A stretch of DNA of 64,000 nt from 3-1-20CM-4-69-9 sp963833655 (lineage in GTDB: Bacteria > Actinomycetota > Thermoleophilia > Gaiellales > Gaiellaceae), in NCBI GenBank assembly GCA_963833655.1, contig CAWHYL010000007.1, forward strand, positions 1 through 64,000, read 5' to 3'. Shown here piece by piece: positions 24,411 through 32,416 of this stretch. The notes beneath the pieces were generated by a model, which saw nothing but the letters and a program-made list of their open reading frames with translations, was not told where the DNA came from and did no database searches. Each line of letters begins with the position of its first letter. The stretch's first letter is position 1. Made by a program: the position numbers and the translations under genes.

Positions 24411-25229
24411 ATGCGCGGAGCGATCGCCCTCCTTGCCGCCACAGCCCTCGTCGCAGCCGCGGCGCCCGCGCCGGCGCGCGCGCACGCCGCAGGCCACTCC
24501 GAACGACTCGTGGCGCGCGTTCGCCGCGGCGACCGCGCCGCCCGCACCGCGCTTCTCGAGGAGCACATGGGCCTCGTCCGCTCGATCGCCGCCCGCTACC
24601 GCAACCTCGGCGTGCCCGAGGAGGATCTCGTGCAAGAAGGCGCGATCGGTCTTCTGACGGCGGTCGACGAATACGACCCTGCTCGCGGCACGAGCTTCTC
24701 GACCTACGCCTTCTGGCGCATCCGGGCCGCCGTTACGCACGCTGTCACGGCCCGCGGCAGCCTCGTCCGGGTCCCGCGACCGCTGCTCGAGCGCCGGCGA
24801 CAAGTCAAGGCCGCCCGCGACTTCTTGACCGAGCCCGGACACCAGCCGAGCATGAGCGAGTTGGCAACCGCAACCTCGCTGCCGGTAGCGGCGGTCGCCG
24901 AAGCGCTGGCGCCGGGCAAGGTCGCCTCGCTCGACCAGCCGCTTGCCGACGGGACCCTGCTCGGCGACCACCTCGCGGGTAGCGAGGGCGAGCGGCCGGA
25001 CGCCCAAGCCGTCAGCGCGCAGGAACGACGCATACTGCGCGGTGCGCTCCACCGACTGCGCCCCCGCAAGCAGACGATCGTCAAGCGCCACTACGGGATC
25101 GACGGCACACCCGAGACGCTGGTCGAGATCGCCTCTGACCTCCACCTGTCCCCCGAGCGGACCCGCGTCCTCAAAGACGAGGCGCTGCGCGAGCTGGCTG
25201 CCGATCTGACAGCGGCGCGCGGCGCCTAA
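24411..25229 (+). CDS. sigma-70-family RNA polymerase sigma factor with a signal-peptide-like N-terminus
   Basis: Residues 30-270 are a sigma factor. Region 2 (about 48-112) has EEHMGLVRSIAARYRNLGVP, DLVQEGAIGLLTAVDEYDPA and GTSFSTYAFWRIRAAV. A region 3-like helix set follows at about 138-170, and region 4 lies at about 205-265 (LRPRKQTIVKRHYGIDG, LSPERTRVLKDEALREL). It would direct RNA polymerase to a special promoter set. The first 28 residues, MRGAIALLAATALVAAAAPA then PARAHAAG, look like a Sec signal peptide, which is odd for a cytoplasmic protein. ATG 24411 has a strong AAGGAG under riboswitch control; a GTG at 24510 could give a normal sigma start but has no ribosome site. Confidence 0.85.
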   Translation: MRGAIALLAATALVAAAAPAPARAHAAGHSERLVARVRRGDRAARTALLEEHMGLVRSIAARYRNLGVPEEDLVQEGAIGLLTAVDEYDPARGTSFSTYAFWRIRAAVTHAVTARGSLVRVPRPLLERRRQVKAARDFLTEPGHQPSMSELATATSLPVAAVAEALAPGKVASLDQPLADGTLLGDHLAGSEGERPDAQAVSAQERRILRGALHRLRPRKQTIVKRHYGIDGTPETLVEIASDLHLSPERTRVLKDEALRELAADLTAARGA

Positions 25230-25332
25230 AGCGGCGGCACGGCTCCGTAGTTCCTCCGCCCCGTCCGTGCGGCAAACCGCCGAACCGCGAGCACCGGCGC
25301 GGCGGAGGACACAGGCGACAAGGAGGTACGCG

Positions 25333-26184
25333 ATGGCAGCAACCGCGAACCAGATGCGCCTTCAGGCCGGGCGGCGACTCTTCACGCGCATCCTCGTCGG
25401 CATCGACGGCTCCCAGCAAGCGCTCGAAGCGGCACGCCAAGCTGCGCTGCTGCAGGACGTCGACGGGCAGCTGACGCTGCTCGCGGCCTGGGACACCGCG
25501 CCGGTCATGGGCGGTACCGGCACAAGGATCCCTTACTACCTCGACGAGGACTTTCAGCGCACGGCCGCGGAGAAGGGGTTGCGCGCGGCGACCGAATACG
25601 TCGCCCCCTACACCGCCGCCACCGCCAAGCTGGTGCACGGCACGCCCGTGGCCGCGCTGCTCGGGGAGATCGAGCGCGACGAAGACACGTTGATCTCGAT
25701 CGGCAGCAGCGGCATCGGTCGGCTGCTCGGGATCGTCGAAGGCGCCGTCGCCACCGAACTGATCCACCGCGCCCCCTCTTCGGTGCTGGTGGTGCGCCAG
25801 GCGAAAAACGGCTTCCCGCAGCGAATCCTCGTCGGCGTCGACGGCTCGGTCGAGTCGGCCGCCGCCTACGCCGCAGGCCGCTACCTGGCCGAGCGCTTCG
25901 ATGCGGAGCTACACCCGCTTGTAGCCTGGGGCGGCAAGGACGTCAACGAGCGGCTCGTCGCAGCGATCACCGACGGCGAGCACGAAGACCGCCACGAGGC
26001 TCCCGCCCACGCACTGACAGACGCTGCTGAACGCGCCGACCTAGTGGTCGTCGGCAGCCGGGGCCTGCACGGCCTGGGCGCGCTCGGCTCGGTCTCCGAA
26101 CGCGTCGCGCACACGGCCTCCTGCTCGACGCTCGTCGTCCGCGAGCCCAGCTGGCAGCGGGTGGCCGAAGAACTTGGGCGCTAG
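25333..26184 (+). CDS. tandem-domain universal stress protein
   Basis: The 283-residue protein has two UspA domains. The first (about 15-150) begins FTRILVGIDGSQQALEAARQ and ends at SIGSSGIGRLLGIVEGAVAT; the second (about 155-275) begins RILVGVDGSVESAAAYAAGR and ends VVGSRGLHGLGALGSVSERV. The G-2x-G-9x-G(S/T) ATP-binding loop is present in both. Such proteins bind ATP and help cells survive starvation, oxidative or dormancy stress. ATG 25333 is preceded by AGGAGG. It begins a run of eight same-strand genes with small gaps, about 100 bases behind the sigma factor gene. Confidence 0.9.
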   Translation: MAATANQMRLQAGRRLFTRILVGIDGSQQALEAARQAALLQDVDGQLTLLAAWDTAPVMGGTGTRIPYYLDEDFQRTAAEKGLRAATEYVAPYTAATAKLVHGTPVAALLGEIERDEDTLISIGSSGIGRLLGIVEGAVATELIHRAPSSVLVVRQAKNGFPQRILVGVDGSVESAAAYAAGRYLAERFDAELHPLVAWGGKDVNERLVAAITDGEHEDRHEAPAHALTDAAERADLVVVGSRGLHGLGALGSVSERVAHTASCSTLVVREPSWQRVAEELGR

Positions 26185-26192
26185 GAGTAGGA

Positions 26193-27101
26193 ATGCCGGA
26201 CAGGGCGACCGCGATTCGTGCCGAGCAGCTGACCAAGCTGTACGGGAAAGCGCGCGGCGTGCTCGACCTCTCCTTCGCCGTCGACGCCGGCGAGGTCTTT
26301 GGGTTCCTCGGCCCCAACGGCGCCGGCAAGACGACGACGATCCGCCTCATCCTCGACCTGATCCGGCCGACCCGCGGCCGCATCGAGGTCTTCGGCGCGG
26401 ACCCGCGCCGCGACGCCGCCCTCCGGCGGCGGATCGGCTACCTGCCGGGAGACCTCCGCCTCTATGAACGCCTGACCCCGCGCGAGCTTTCAACCTACTT
26501 CGCACATCTGCGTGGCCTCCGCGGGCTGGGCCGGGCCGAGGAGTACGCGGCCCGGCTCGAGCTGCCGCTCGACCGGCCGATCGGCTCGCTCTCCAAGGGC
26601 AACCGCCAGAAGGTCGGCCTCGTGCAGGCGTTCATGCACGAACCCGACCTGCTCGTGCTCGACGAGCCGACCGCCGGACTCGACCCGCTGATCCAGCAGA
26701 CGTTCTACACGCTTGTCGCCGACGCGCGCGCAGCCGGCGCCACCGTCTTCGTCTCCTCCCACGTCCTGCCGGAGGTGCAGCACATCGCCGACCGCGTCGC
26801 GCTGATCCGCGACGGGCAGCTCGTTCTGGTTGCCTCGGTCGACGAGCTTCGCGCGCACGCCTTCGCGCGGGTCGAGGCAACCTTCGCGACCGCACCGCCG
26901 CCCGGCTCCTTCGCACAGATCAGCGGCGTACGAGAAATCGACCGTCACGGCAAGACGGTCCTGTTCGCCCTCCAAGGCGAGATCGACCCGCTGCTCAAGG
27001 CGCTCGCCCGCTTCCGCGTGCTCAGCCTCGACAGCCACGAGGCCGACCTCGAAGACGTCTTTCTCAGCCTCTACCGCGGCGAGGCGCGCGATGCTGCATA
27101 A
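26193..27101 (+). CDS. ABC exporter ATP-binding subunit (NatA/CcmA type)
   Basis: The 302-residue ATPase has Walker A GPNGAGKTT (residues 40-48), the signature LSKGNRQKVGL near 137, and Walker B LLVLDEPTAGLD near 155-166 followed by the H-loop SSHVLPEVQHIADR. The last 80 residues form the C-terminal domain typical of drug and antibiotic exporters. It powers the permease encoded next, whose start overlaps its stop by 11 bases. It starts eight bases after the stress-protein gene. Confidence 0.92.
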   Translation: MPDRATAIRAEQLTKLYGKARGVLDLSFAVDAGEVFGFLGPNGAGKTTTIRLILDLIRPTRGRIEVFGADPRRDAALRRRIGYLPGDLRLYERLTPRELSTYFAHLRGLRGLGRAEEYAARLELPLDRPIGSLSKGNRQKVGLVQAFMHEPDLLVLDEPTAGLDPLIQQTFYTLVADARAAGATVFVSSHVLPEVQHIADRVALIRDGQLVLVASVDELRAHAFARVEATFATAPPPGSFAQISGVREIDRHGKTVLFALQGEIDPLLKALARFRVLSLDSHEADLEDVFLSLYRGEARDAA

Positions 27102-27897
27102 CGCCTTCCTGAAGACACTCCGGGACGCTCGCCGCGCGATCGCCTGGTGGAGCCTCGGCCTGGTCGCGATGACAGCGCTGATGGTCGCCGTCTACCCCTC
27201 CGTGCGCGACAACCCGGAGCTGAACAAGATGGTCGACGACTACCCCGACGCCTTCAAAGCCTTCTTCGGCCTCGGCGAGAACGTCGACTACACGTCCGCC
27301 GTCGGCTACCTGAACAGCGAGCTGTTCTCGTTCATGGTGCCGCTCCTGCTGCTGATCGCCGCAATCGGCGCCGGCGCCCGCGCCACCGCCGGCGAGGAAG
27401 AACAGGGGACGCTCGACCTGCTCCTCGCCAACCCGATCTCGCGCCGCAGGCTCGTGCTCGACAAGCTCGCCGCGCTCGCGGCCGAGCTCGTCCTGCTCGC
27501 GCTCGTGCTCTGGCTGGCGCTCGTCGTCGGCGTCGAGGCGATCGGAATGGACGTCTCGGTCGCGCACCTCGCCGCCGCGACCGTTGCCGCGGCCTTGTTC
27601 GCCTTCGTCTACGGCGCAATCGCGCTCTTCCTCGGCGCGGCGACCGGCCGGCGCGCCGTCGCAACCGGCATCGCTGCCGCCGGCGCCGTCGCCGCCTACC
27701 TGCTCAGCTCGCTCGCCGAGCTCGTCGAACCGCTGCAGCCGCTGCGCGTTACCTCGCCCTTCTACCACTACGCCGCCGGCGACTCACTGCGCACGGGCCT
27801 GGCCGCCGGCCATACCGCATTCCTGCTCCTGCTCGCAGTCGCCGCCGCCGCCGCCGCGGTCATCGCCTTCGAGCGCCGCGACCTCGCAAGCCCCTGA
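27091..27897 (+). CDS. ABC-2-type exporter permease
   Basis: The 268-residue membrane protein begins MLHNAFLKTLRDARRAIAWW and has six hydrophobic segments, with the cytosolic loop ATAGEEEQGTLDLLLANPIS typical of ABC-2 permeases (contact with the ATPase). One ABC-2 half forms a homodimer with the ATPase of the preceding gene. The overlap of 11 bases with the ATPase gene implies translational coupling. The substrate is unknown; relatives export drugs, lipids or sodium. Confidence 0.88.
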   Translation: MLHNAFLKTLRDARRAIAWWSLGLVAMTALMVAVYPSVRDNPELNKMVDDYPDAFKAFFGLGENVDYTSAVGYLNSELFSFMVPLLLLIAAIGAGARATAGEEEQGTLDLLLANPISRRRLVLDKLAALAAELVLLALVLWLALVVGVEAIGMDVSVAHLAAATVAAALFAFVYGAIALFLGAATGRRAVATGIAAAGAVAAYLLSSLAELVEPLQPLRVTSPFYHYAAGDSLRTGLAAGHTAFLLLLAVAAAAAAVIAFERRDLASP

Positions 27898-27919
27898 ACT
27901 AGGAACGGAGGATCACGCC

Positions 27920-28426
27920 ATGACAACCGCATCCCTCAGTCCGCCCCGCGAGCTCCGCTCGCACCGTCACCACGTCCTCGTCGTCGTCGACGAGCCGTGC
28001 CCGTCCCCCAGCCTCTGTACGAGTGTGCGCGAGCAGGCCGCGCGCGAGCCAATCGAAGCGTTGATCATCGCCCCCGCCCACGGCTCGGCCGCGACCCAGT
28101 GGTACATCGACGACGACGCCGCCCGCGCCGACGCGACTCAGCGCCTGCGCGTTTGCGTCAACTGCCTCGCCGACGCCGGAATCCACGCGGAGGGCCGACT
28201 CGCCGACCCCGACCCGGTCAGCGCGATCGCCGACGCGCTCCACGACTTCCCGGCGGAGGAGATCCTGATCGTCACCGCGCCCCAACGGCCCTCGACCTGG
28301 CTACACAAGAGCGTGATCGACCGCGCCCGCCATAGCTTCCCGCAGCCGGTCAAACACCTCGTCGTGCGACCCACGACCACTGGGCCGTGGCGGGGAGAAC
28401 GACAGGCGGCTGGGAGTGACCCGTGA
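27920..28426 (+). CDS. uncharacterised stress-operon protein, Usp-like fold possible
   Basis: The 168-residue protein begins MTTASLSPPRELRSHRHHVL. It shows a nucleotide-binding-like alpha/beta pattern (HHVLVVVDEPCPSP, PIEALIIAPAHGSAATQWYI, AEEILIVTAPQRPSTWLHKS, VKHLVVRP), similar in outline to universal stress proteins but without the GxxGxxxxxxxxxGS loop. It has no membrane segment. AACGGAGG precedes the ATG. It overlaps the next gene by four bases. Its position between an exporter and a transporter suggests an accessory stress role; this is inference. Confidence 0.6.
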   Translation: MTTASLSPPRELRSHRHHVLVVVDEPCPSPSLCTSVREQAAREPIEALIIAPAHGSAATQWYIDDDAARADATQRLRVCVNCLADAGIHAEGRLADPDPVSAIADALHDFPAEEILIVTAPQRPSTWLHKSVIDRARHSFPQPVKHLVVRPTTTGPWRGERQAAGSDP

Positions 28427-29298
28427 TGCAGCTCTGGCTCGGACTCGCGCTCGCGCTGATCTCGGCGATCACCGTCAACTGGGCTTACTCGCGCGAGCAT
28501 GACGCAGCCGCGGCCATGCCTCCGTTCTCGCCGCAGCATCCGCGCCGTTTCGTCTCGCTCCTGCTTGGCGACCGACGCTGGCGGAGCGGCTTCGCAACCG
28601 AGACCGCGGGCTGGGTCGTCTACGTCGCCGCGCTGCGCATCGCCCCGCTCTCCCTTGTCCAGGCCGTCTGCGCCTCGGGCATCGCAGTGCTCGCATTCGC
28701 GAGCGTGCACGGTCACCCCGAACGGCTCGCCGGCCGCGAGCGACTCGCCGTGCTGTTTGCGGTCACGGGGCTCGTCCTGCTCGCGCTCTCTCTCGTCGAC
28801 GCGCACCAGGCCGACCATCCACCCCAATGGACGCCTGTCCTGCTCTGGCTCGGTGCGTCCAGCGCCGCCGCCCTCGTCCTGGCGCGGTTCGGCGCCGGGC
28901 TTGCCCGCGGAGCTTCGCTCGGACTTGCGGCCGGACTGCTCTTCGCCGGCGGGGACATCTCCGCCAAGCTCGTCGTCTACGGCGGTATCTGGCTGGTCGC
29001 CGTCAGCGCCCTGATCGGCTGCTACGCGCTCGGCACCGGCATCCTGCAGGGCGCCTTCCAGCACGGCGACGCACTCACCGGCGCCGGCCTGGCAACGCTC
29101 GCAACCAACGCCGTGCCGATCGGCGCCGGCTTTCTCGTCTTCGGCGAACAGCTTCCCGACGGCGCCCGCGGCGTTCTCCAGCTTGTCGCCTTCGCCTCGC
29201 TGGTCGGCAGTGCGGTTCTCCTCGCGCGCACGCCCCACCCGCTCCCCGCCCAAGCGGAAGTTCCCGTCGCTTACCGCTCGCACCCAGTACCAGGCTAG
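28423..29298 (+). CDS. DMT-superfamily (EamA/NIPA-like) membrane transporter
   Basis: The 291-residue protein has about nine or ten hydrophobic segments arranged as two similar halves. The typical first-helix region LGLALALISAITVNWAYSRE and the inner helices WVVYVAALRIAPLSLVQAVC and GASLGLAAGLLFAGGDISAK resemble drug/metabolite or NIPA-type magnesium transporters. The start overlaps the preceding stop by four bases. The cargo is not known. The C-terminal 20 residues are soluble. Confidence 0.75.
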   Translation: MMQLWLGLALALISAITVNWAYSREHDAAAAMPPFSPQHPRRFVSLLLGDRRWRSGFATETAGWVVYVAALRIAPLSLVQAVCASGIAVLAFASVHGHPERLAGRERLAVLFAVTGLVLLALSLVDAHQADHPPQWTPVLLWLGASSAAALVLARFGAGLARGASLGLAAGLLFAGGDISAKLVVYGGIWLVAVSALIGCYALGTGILQGAFQHGDALTGAGLATLATNAVPIGAGFLVFGEQLPDGARGVLQLVAFASLVGSAVLLARTPHPLPAQAEVPVAYRSHPVPG

Positions 29299-29309
29299 GG
29301 AGGTTGCAA

Positions 29310-29630
29310 ATGGATACGAATGCAACCCCCGCCAACGAGTCCACCCGGACGGCAATCGGCAGATCCGTCTTCAGCAGGGACGAACATCGCCGCACGACCG
29401 AGATCAGCTTCGGCGGCGTCCGCGAGCGAACAGGCGCGAAAGTCGCCGCACAGCACCCCGTCGCGGCACTCGTCGAGGCGTCGCGCGACGCGGACATGCT
29501 CGTCGTGGGCAGCCGCGGTCTGCACGGCCTCAAAGCACTCGGCAGCGTCTCCGAACGCATCGCCCGAGACGCGTCCTGCACCGTTCTCTTCGCACGAATC
29601 GCACCGCCGTCACAGGAGCGGTCGTGCTGA
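29310..29630 (+). CDS. truncated universal stress protein (C-terminal half-domain)
   Basis: The 106-residue product has only the second part of a UspA domain: VAALVEASRDADMLVVGSRG then LHGLKALGSVSERIARDASC, nearly the same as the end of the tandem protein at 25333. The first strand and the usual IVVGVDGS start are missing and are replaced by a basic leader. The ATG is preceded by GGGAGG. It may bind nucleotide poorly or pair with the full protein, or may be a decayed copy. It overlaps the following ATPase gene by seven bases. Confidence 0.6.
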   Translation: MDTNATPANESTRTAIGRSVFSRDEHRRTTEISFGGVRERTGAKVAAQHPVAALVEASRDADMLVVGSRGLHGLKALGSVSERIARDASCTVLFARIAPPSQERSC

Positions 29631-30514
29631 GTTTCGTCCACGTCGGCAAGCGGTTCGGAGCTGTACAAGCGCTCGCGGACTGCTCGTTTGCGGTCGAGCG
29701 CGGCCGTATGGTCGGGTTCCTCGGCCCCAACGGCGCCGGCAAGACGACGACGATGCGCGCCGTCTTCGGGCTCGTGGAACCTGACGCTGGAACCGTGCTC
29801 TGGTATGGGCTGCCGATCGGAATGCCCGAGCGGCTCCGCTTCGGCTACATGCCCGAGGAGCGCGGGCTGTACCCGAGGATGCCGGTCGGCGAGCAAGTTG
29901 CGTATTTCGGCCGCCTGCACGGGCTGTCCGCCGCGGCCGCACGCGCCGCGACGCGAACGTGGTTGGAGCGCCTCGACCTCGGCGGACGCGCAGACGCAAG
30001 GGTGGAAGAGCTCTCGCATGGAAACCAGCAACGCGCCCAGCTGGCGGCAGCGCTCGTGCACGCGCCCGAGCTGCTCGTCCTCGACGAGCCCTTCGCGGGT
30101 CTCGACCCGGTCGCCGTGCAGACGCTCGCTGACGTTCTCCGCGACGAGGCAAAGCGCGGCACCGCCGTCCTCTTCTCGAGTCACCAACTCGATCTTGTCG
30201 AGGACATCTGCGAAGACGTCGCGATCATCGACCACGGTCGCATCGTCGCAACAGGCGGTCTCGACGACCTGCGTCGCCGCTCGCATCACCGTCTCATCGC
30301 GCTCGAGCTCGACGGCGCGCCTTCCGAGTGGGTCCCAGCCGCGGCGGGCGTCGAACTGCTCGAACGCCGAAACGGCAACCTCCTTCTGTCCGCGGATCAC
30401 GACGTCGAGCCGGAGCGGGTGCTGGCCGCCGCGGAGCGAGCGGCGCGGGTGGTCAGCTTCAGCTACCGACCGCCGTCACTCGCCGAGCTCTTCCTGGAGC
30501 TGGTCGAGCGATGA
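29624..30514 (+). CDS. ABC exporter ATP-binding subunit (NatA type)
   Basis: The 296-residue ATPase carries Walker A GPNGAGKTT (residues 34-42), the signature LSHGNQQRAQLAAALVHAPE, Walker B LLVLDEPFAGLDPV and SSHQLDLVEDICED. It starts at a GTG with AGGAG six bases upstream and overlaps the preceding gene. A C-terminal domain of about 80 residues follows (DUF4162-like). It pairs with the permease next door (overlap of four bases). Relatives export sodium or toxic compounds; the substrate is not shown here. Confidence 0.92.
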   Translation: MLSFVHVGKRFGAVQALADCSFAVERGRMVGFLGPNGAGKTTTMRAVFGLVEPDAGTVLWYGLPIGMPERLRFGYMPEERGLYPRMPVGEQVAYFGRLHGLSAAAARAATRTWLERLDLGGRADARVEELSHGNQQRAQLAAALVHAPELLVLDEPFAGLDPVAVQTLADVLRDEAKRGTAVLFSSHQLDLVEDICEDVAIIDHGRIVATGGLDDLRRRSHHRLIALELDGAPSEWVPAAAGVELLERRNGNLLLSADHDVEPERVLAAAERAARVVSFSYRPPSLAELFLELVER

Positions 30515-31650
30515 GCGCCCGGCAGACCATCTCTCTCGTTGCCTGGCGCGAGATCCGCGAGCGCCTTCGTAGCCGCGTTTTCCTCTACTCCACCCTGCTC
30601 ATGCTCGCCGTCGTCGCCGCCGGAAGCGCTCTACCGACCCTCATCAACACGACCAAGACCTATCACGTCGCGGTCGTTGCGTCCGCGCCCCCGGGCCTTG
30701 ACGCGGCATTGCAGCGGGCGGCCAAGCCGTTCGACGCCCGCGTCAGGCTCCAGGTCCTACGCGCGGGGCGTGCACGAGAGCAGCTGAGGACGAAGCGGAT
30801 CGACGCCCTGCTCGTCCTGCCGAGCGATCGAATCGCCTTTCACGACAACGTCGACCCGGAGCTCGCCGCGATCGCAGACAGCGCGGTTCGAGCCGTCCGC
30901 CGGCAGCTGCCACCGACACCCGAGCTCAACCCGGTCACACTCGAGACGCCGAAACCACAATCGAGCGATGCAGAGGTGATGACCGCACTGCTCGGCGCGT
31001 CGCTGCTGCTCGCGACCATTGCCGTGTACGGGCAATGGGTGTTGACCGGCGTCGTCGAAGAGAGGACGAACCGCGTCGTCGAGGTGATCGTGGCCACGGT
31101 GCGGCCTCGACACCTGCTCGCTGGAAAGGTGATCGGGATCGGTCTTCTGGGCCTCGCCCAGGTCGCACTCATCGGCGGCCTGACCGTGACCCTCCTCGCC
31201 GCGGGGGTCTTCCATGCCCCCGCCTCCCTCAGCGGGAGCGTCGCGCTGATCGTGCCCTGGTTCGCGCTCGGCTTCGCTCTCTACGCGGTTGCCTATGCCG
31301 CCGCGGGCGCAATCGCCTCCCGCAGCCAGGACGCCAACTCAGCAGGCATGCCCATCACCTACACGCTCATCGCTGCCTTCTTCCTCGGCTACATGGTCGT
31401 TTCCGTCAATGCCAACGGCCTGCTCGCACACCTGCTCACGGTGTTCCCGCTCACGGCACCGCTCATACTGCCCGCGCGCAGCGCGCTCGTCGGCGTGCCG
31501 ATCTGGGAACACGCACTCGCACTCGTCGTCGTTGTCGCGACGATCTACGCGCTCGTCCGCCTCGCCGGACGCATCTACGGCGCGGGGCTCCTGCAATCAG
31601 GCCCGCGCCTCCACGTACGCGCAGCTCTCCGTCTCGCGCGACATCCCTGA
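30511..31650 (+). CDS. ABC-2-type exporter permease (NatB-like)
   Basis: The 379-residue protein has one N-terminal membrane helix (VFLYSTLLMLAVVAAGSALP), a large extracytoplasmic domain of about 150 residues, and a C-terminal bundle of five or six helices with the loop VEERTNRVVEVIVATVRPRH before it. This is the NatB/YhaP layout. The start overlaps the ATPase stop (ATGA). Together they form an exporter whose cargo is unknown; NatAB of Bacillus exports sodium. Confidence 0.9.
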   Translation: MSARQTISLVAWREIRERLRSRVFLYSTLLMLAVVAAGSALPTLINTTKTYHVAVVASAPPGLDAALQRAAKPFDARVRLQVLRAGRAREQLRTKRIDALLVLPSDRIAFHDNVDPELAAIADSAVRAVRRQLPPTPELNPVTLETPKPQSSDAEVMTALLGASLLLATIAVYGQWVLTGVVEERTNRVVEVIVATVRPRHLLAGKVIGIGLLGLAQVALIGGLTVTLLAAGVFHAPASLSGSVALIVPWFALGFALYAVAYAAAGAIASRSQDANSAGMPITYTLIAAFFLGYMVVSVNANGLLAHLLTVFPLTAPLILPARSALVGVPIWEHALALVVVVATIYALVRLAGRIYGAGLLQSGPRLHVRAALRLARHP

Positions 31651-31664
31651 GATGAGGCCTTTTC

Positions 31665-32275
31665 GTGAAGAACACACTTCTGTATGCCGAGAGGATCGCG
31701 ATCCTCGTCGGCATCGCCGCCATCGTTCACTTGCTCGCCTCGGTCGACTGGCCATGGGCGATTGCGATCGGCGCGGCAGCAGCCGCCCTCCTGCGAGCGT
31801 TGATCCACCGCAAGACACCGTGCAGCGATGAAAGGAAAGGCAGCGACATGTCAGCCACCACACACGCCACCACCCACCGCGCCACCCCCAGCCTCAACAT
31901 CGCGGGCAAGTACCTGAGTCTTTCGACCTACCGGCGAGACGGCTCATCTGTCTCCACCCCGGTGTGGTTCGTCGAGGACCGAGGGCGGCTGTTCGTCACC
32001 ACCGCCGCCGACTCGTACAAGGCGAGACGGCTCCGGCACAACCCGGCGGCGATGGTCGCCCCCTGGAACGCGCGCGGGTCGCCAAGGGAGACGCCATCCC
32101 CGTCCAAGTCGAGTTCCTTGCCGACGCCGATCACGCGCTAGTCGATGACCTGATGGCCGAGAAGTATCGAATCGACAAGATCCTCATCCTGCCGGTCTAC
32201 CGTCTCGTGACGAAGCCGGGCAGCAAAGCGAGCAAGGAGAGCGAAACCGCCTATCTCGCGATCACCGCATCGTGA
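31665..32275 (+). pseudogene. PPOX-class F420-dependent oxidase, frameshifted, in frame with an upstream membrane leader
   Basis: From ATG 31848 the frame encodes the split-barrel PPOX fold: LNIAGKYLSLSTYRRDGSSV then STPVWFVEDRGRLFVTTAAD and SYKARRLRHNPAAMVAPWNA. Near 32075 it shifts, and the end of the domain (GDAIPVQVEFLADADHALVD, KYRIDKILILPVYRLV) is read in another frame to a stop at 32275. The intact enzyme would reduce or oxidise small molecules with F420. In the same frame a two-helix membrane segment begins at GTG 31665 (YAERIAILVGIAAIVHLLAS) with no stop before the PPOX start. It may be a separate small gene that lost its stop or a true fusion. Confidence 0.65.
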
Positions 32276-32416
32276 GAGCCGAGAGACAGAACACCAGCGT
32301 CAATCAGGCGCTCCGACACGTCCTGTCGGCAGCGACGGCAGCGGTCGTCCTCGTCACTGGAGGCAGCTCGCCCTAACCAGCGGAGAAAGAGCAGGCCCCG
32401 CACGCCGGTCTCACTT

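Noticed and set aside
28138..29355. Minus-strand open frame of 405 codons
   Set aside because: It lies opposite the DMT transporter and has the Gly/Arg/Glu/Asp composition of an antisense frame.
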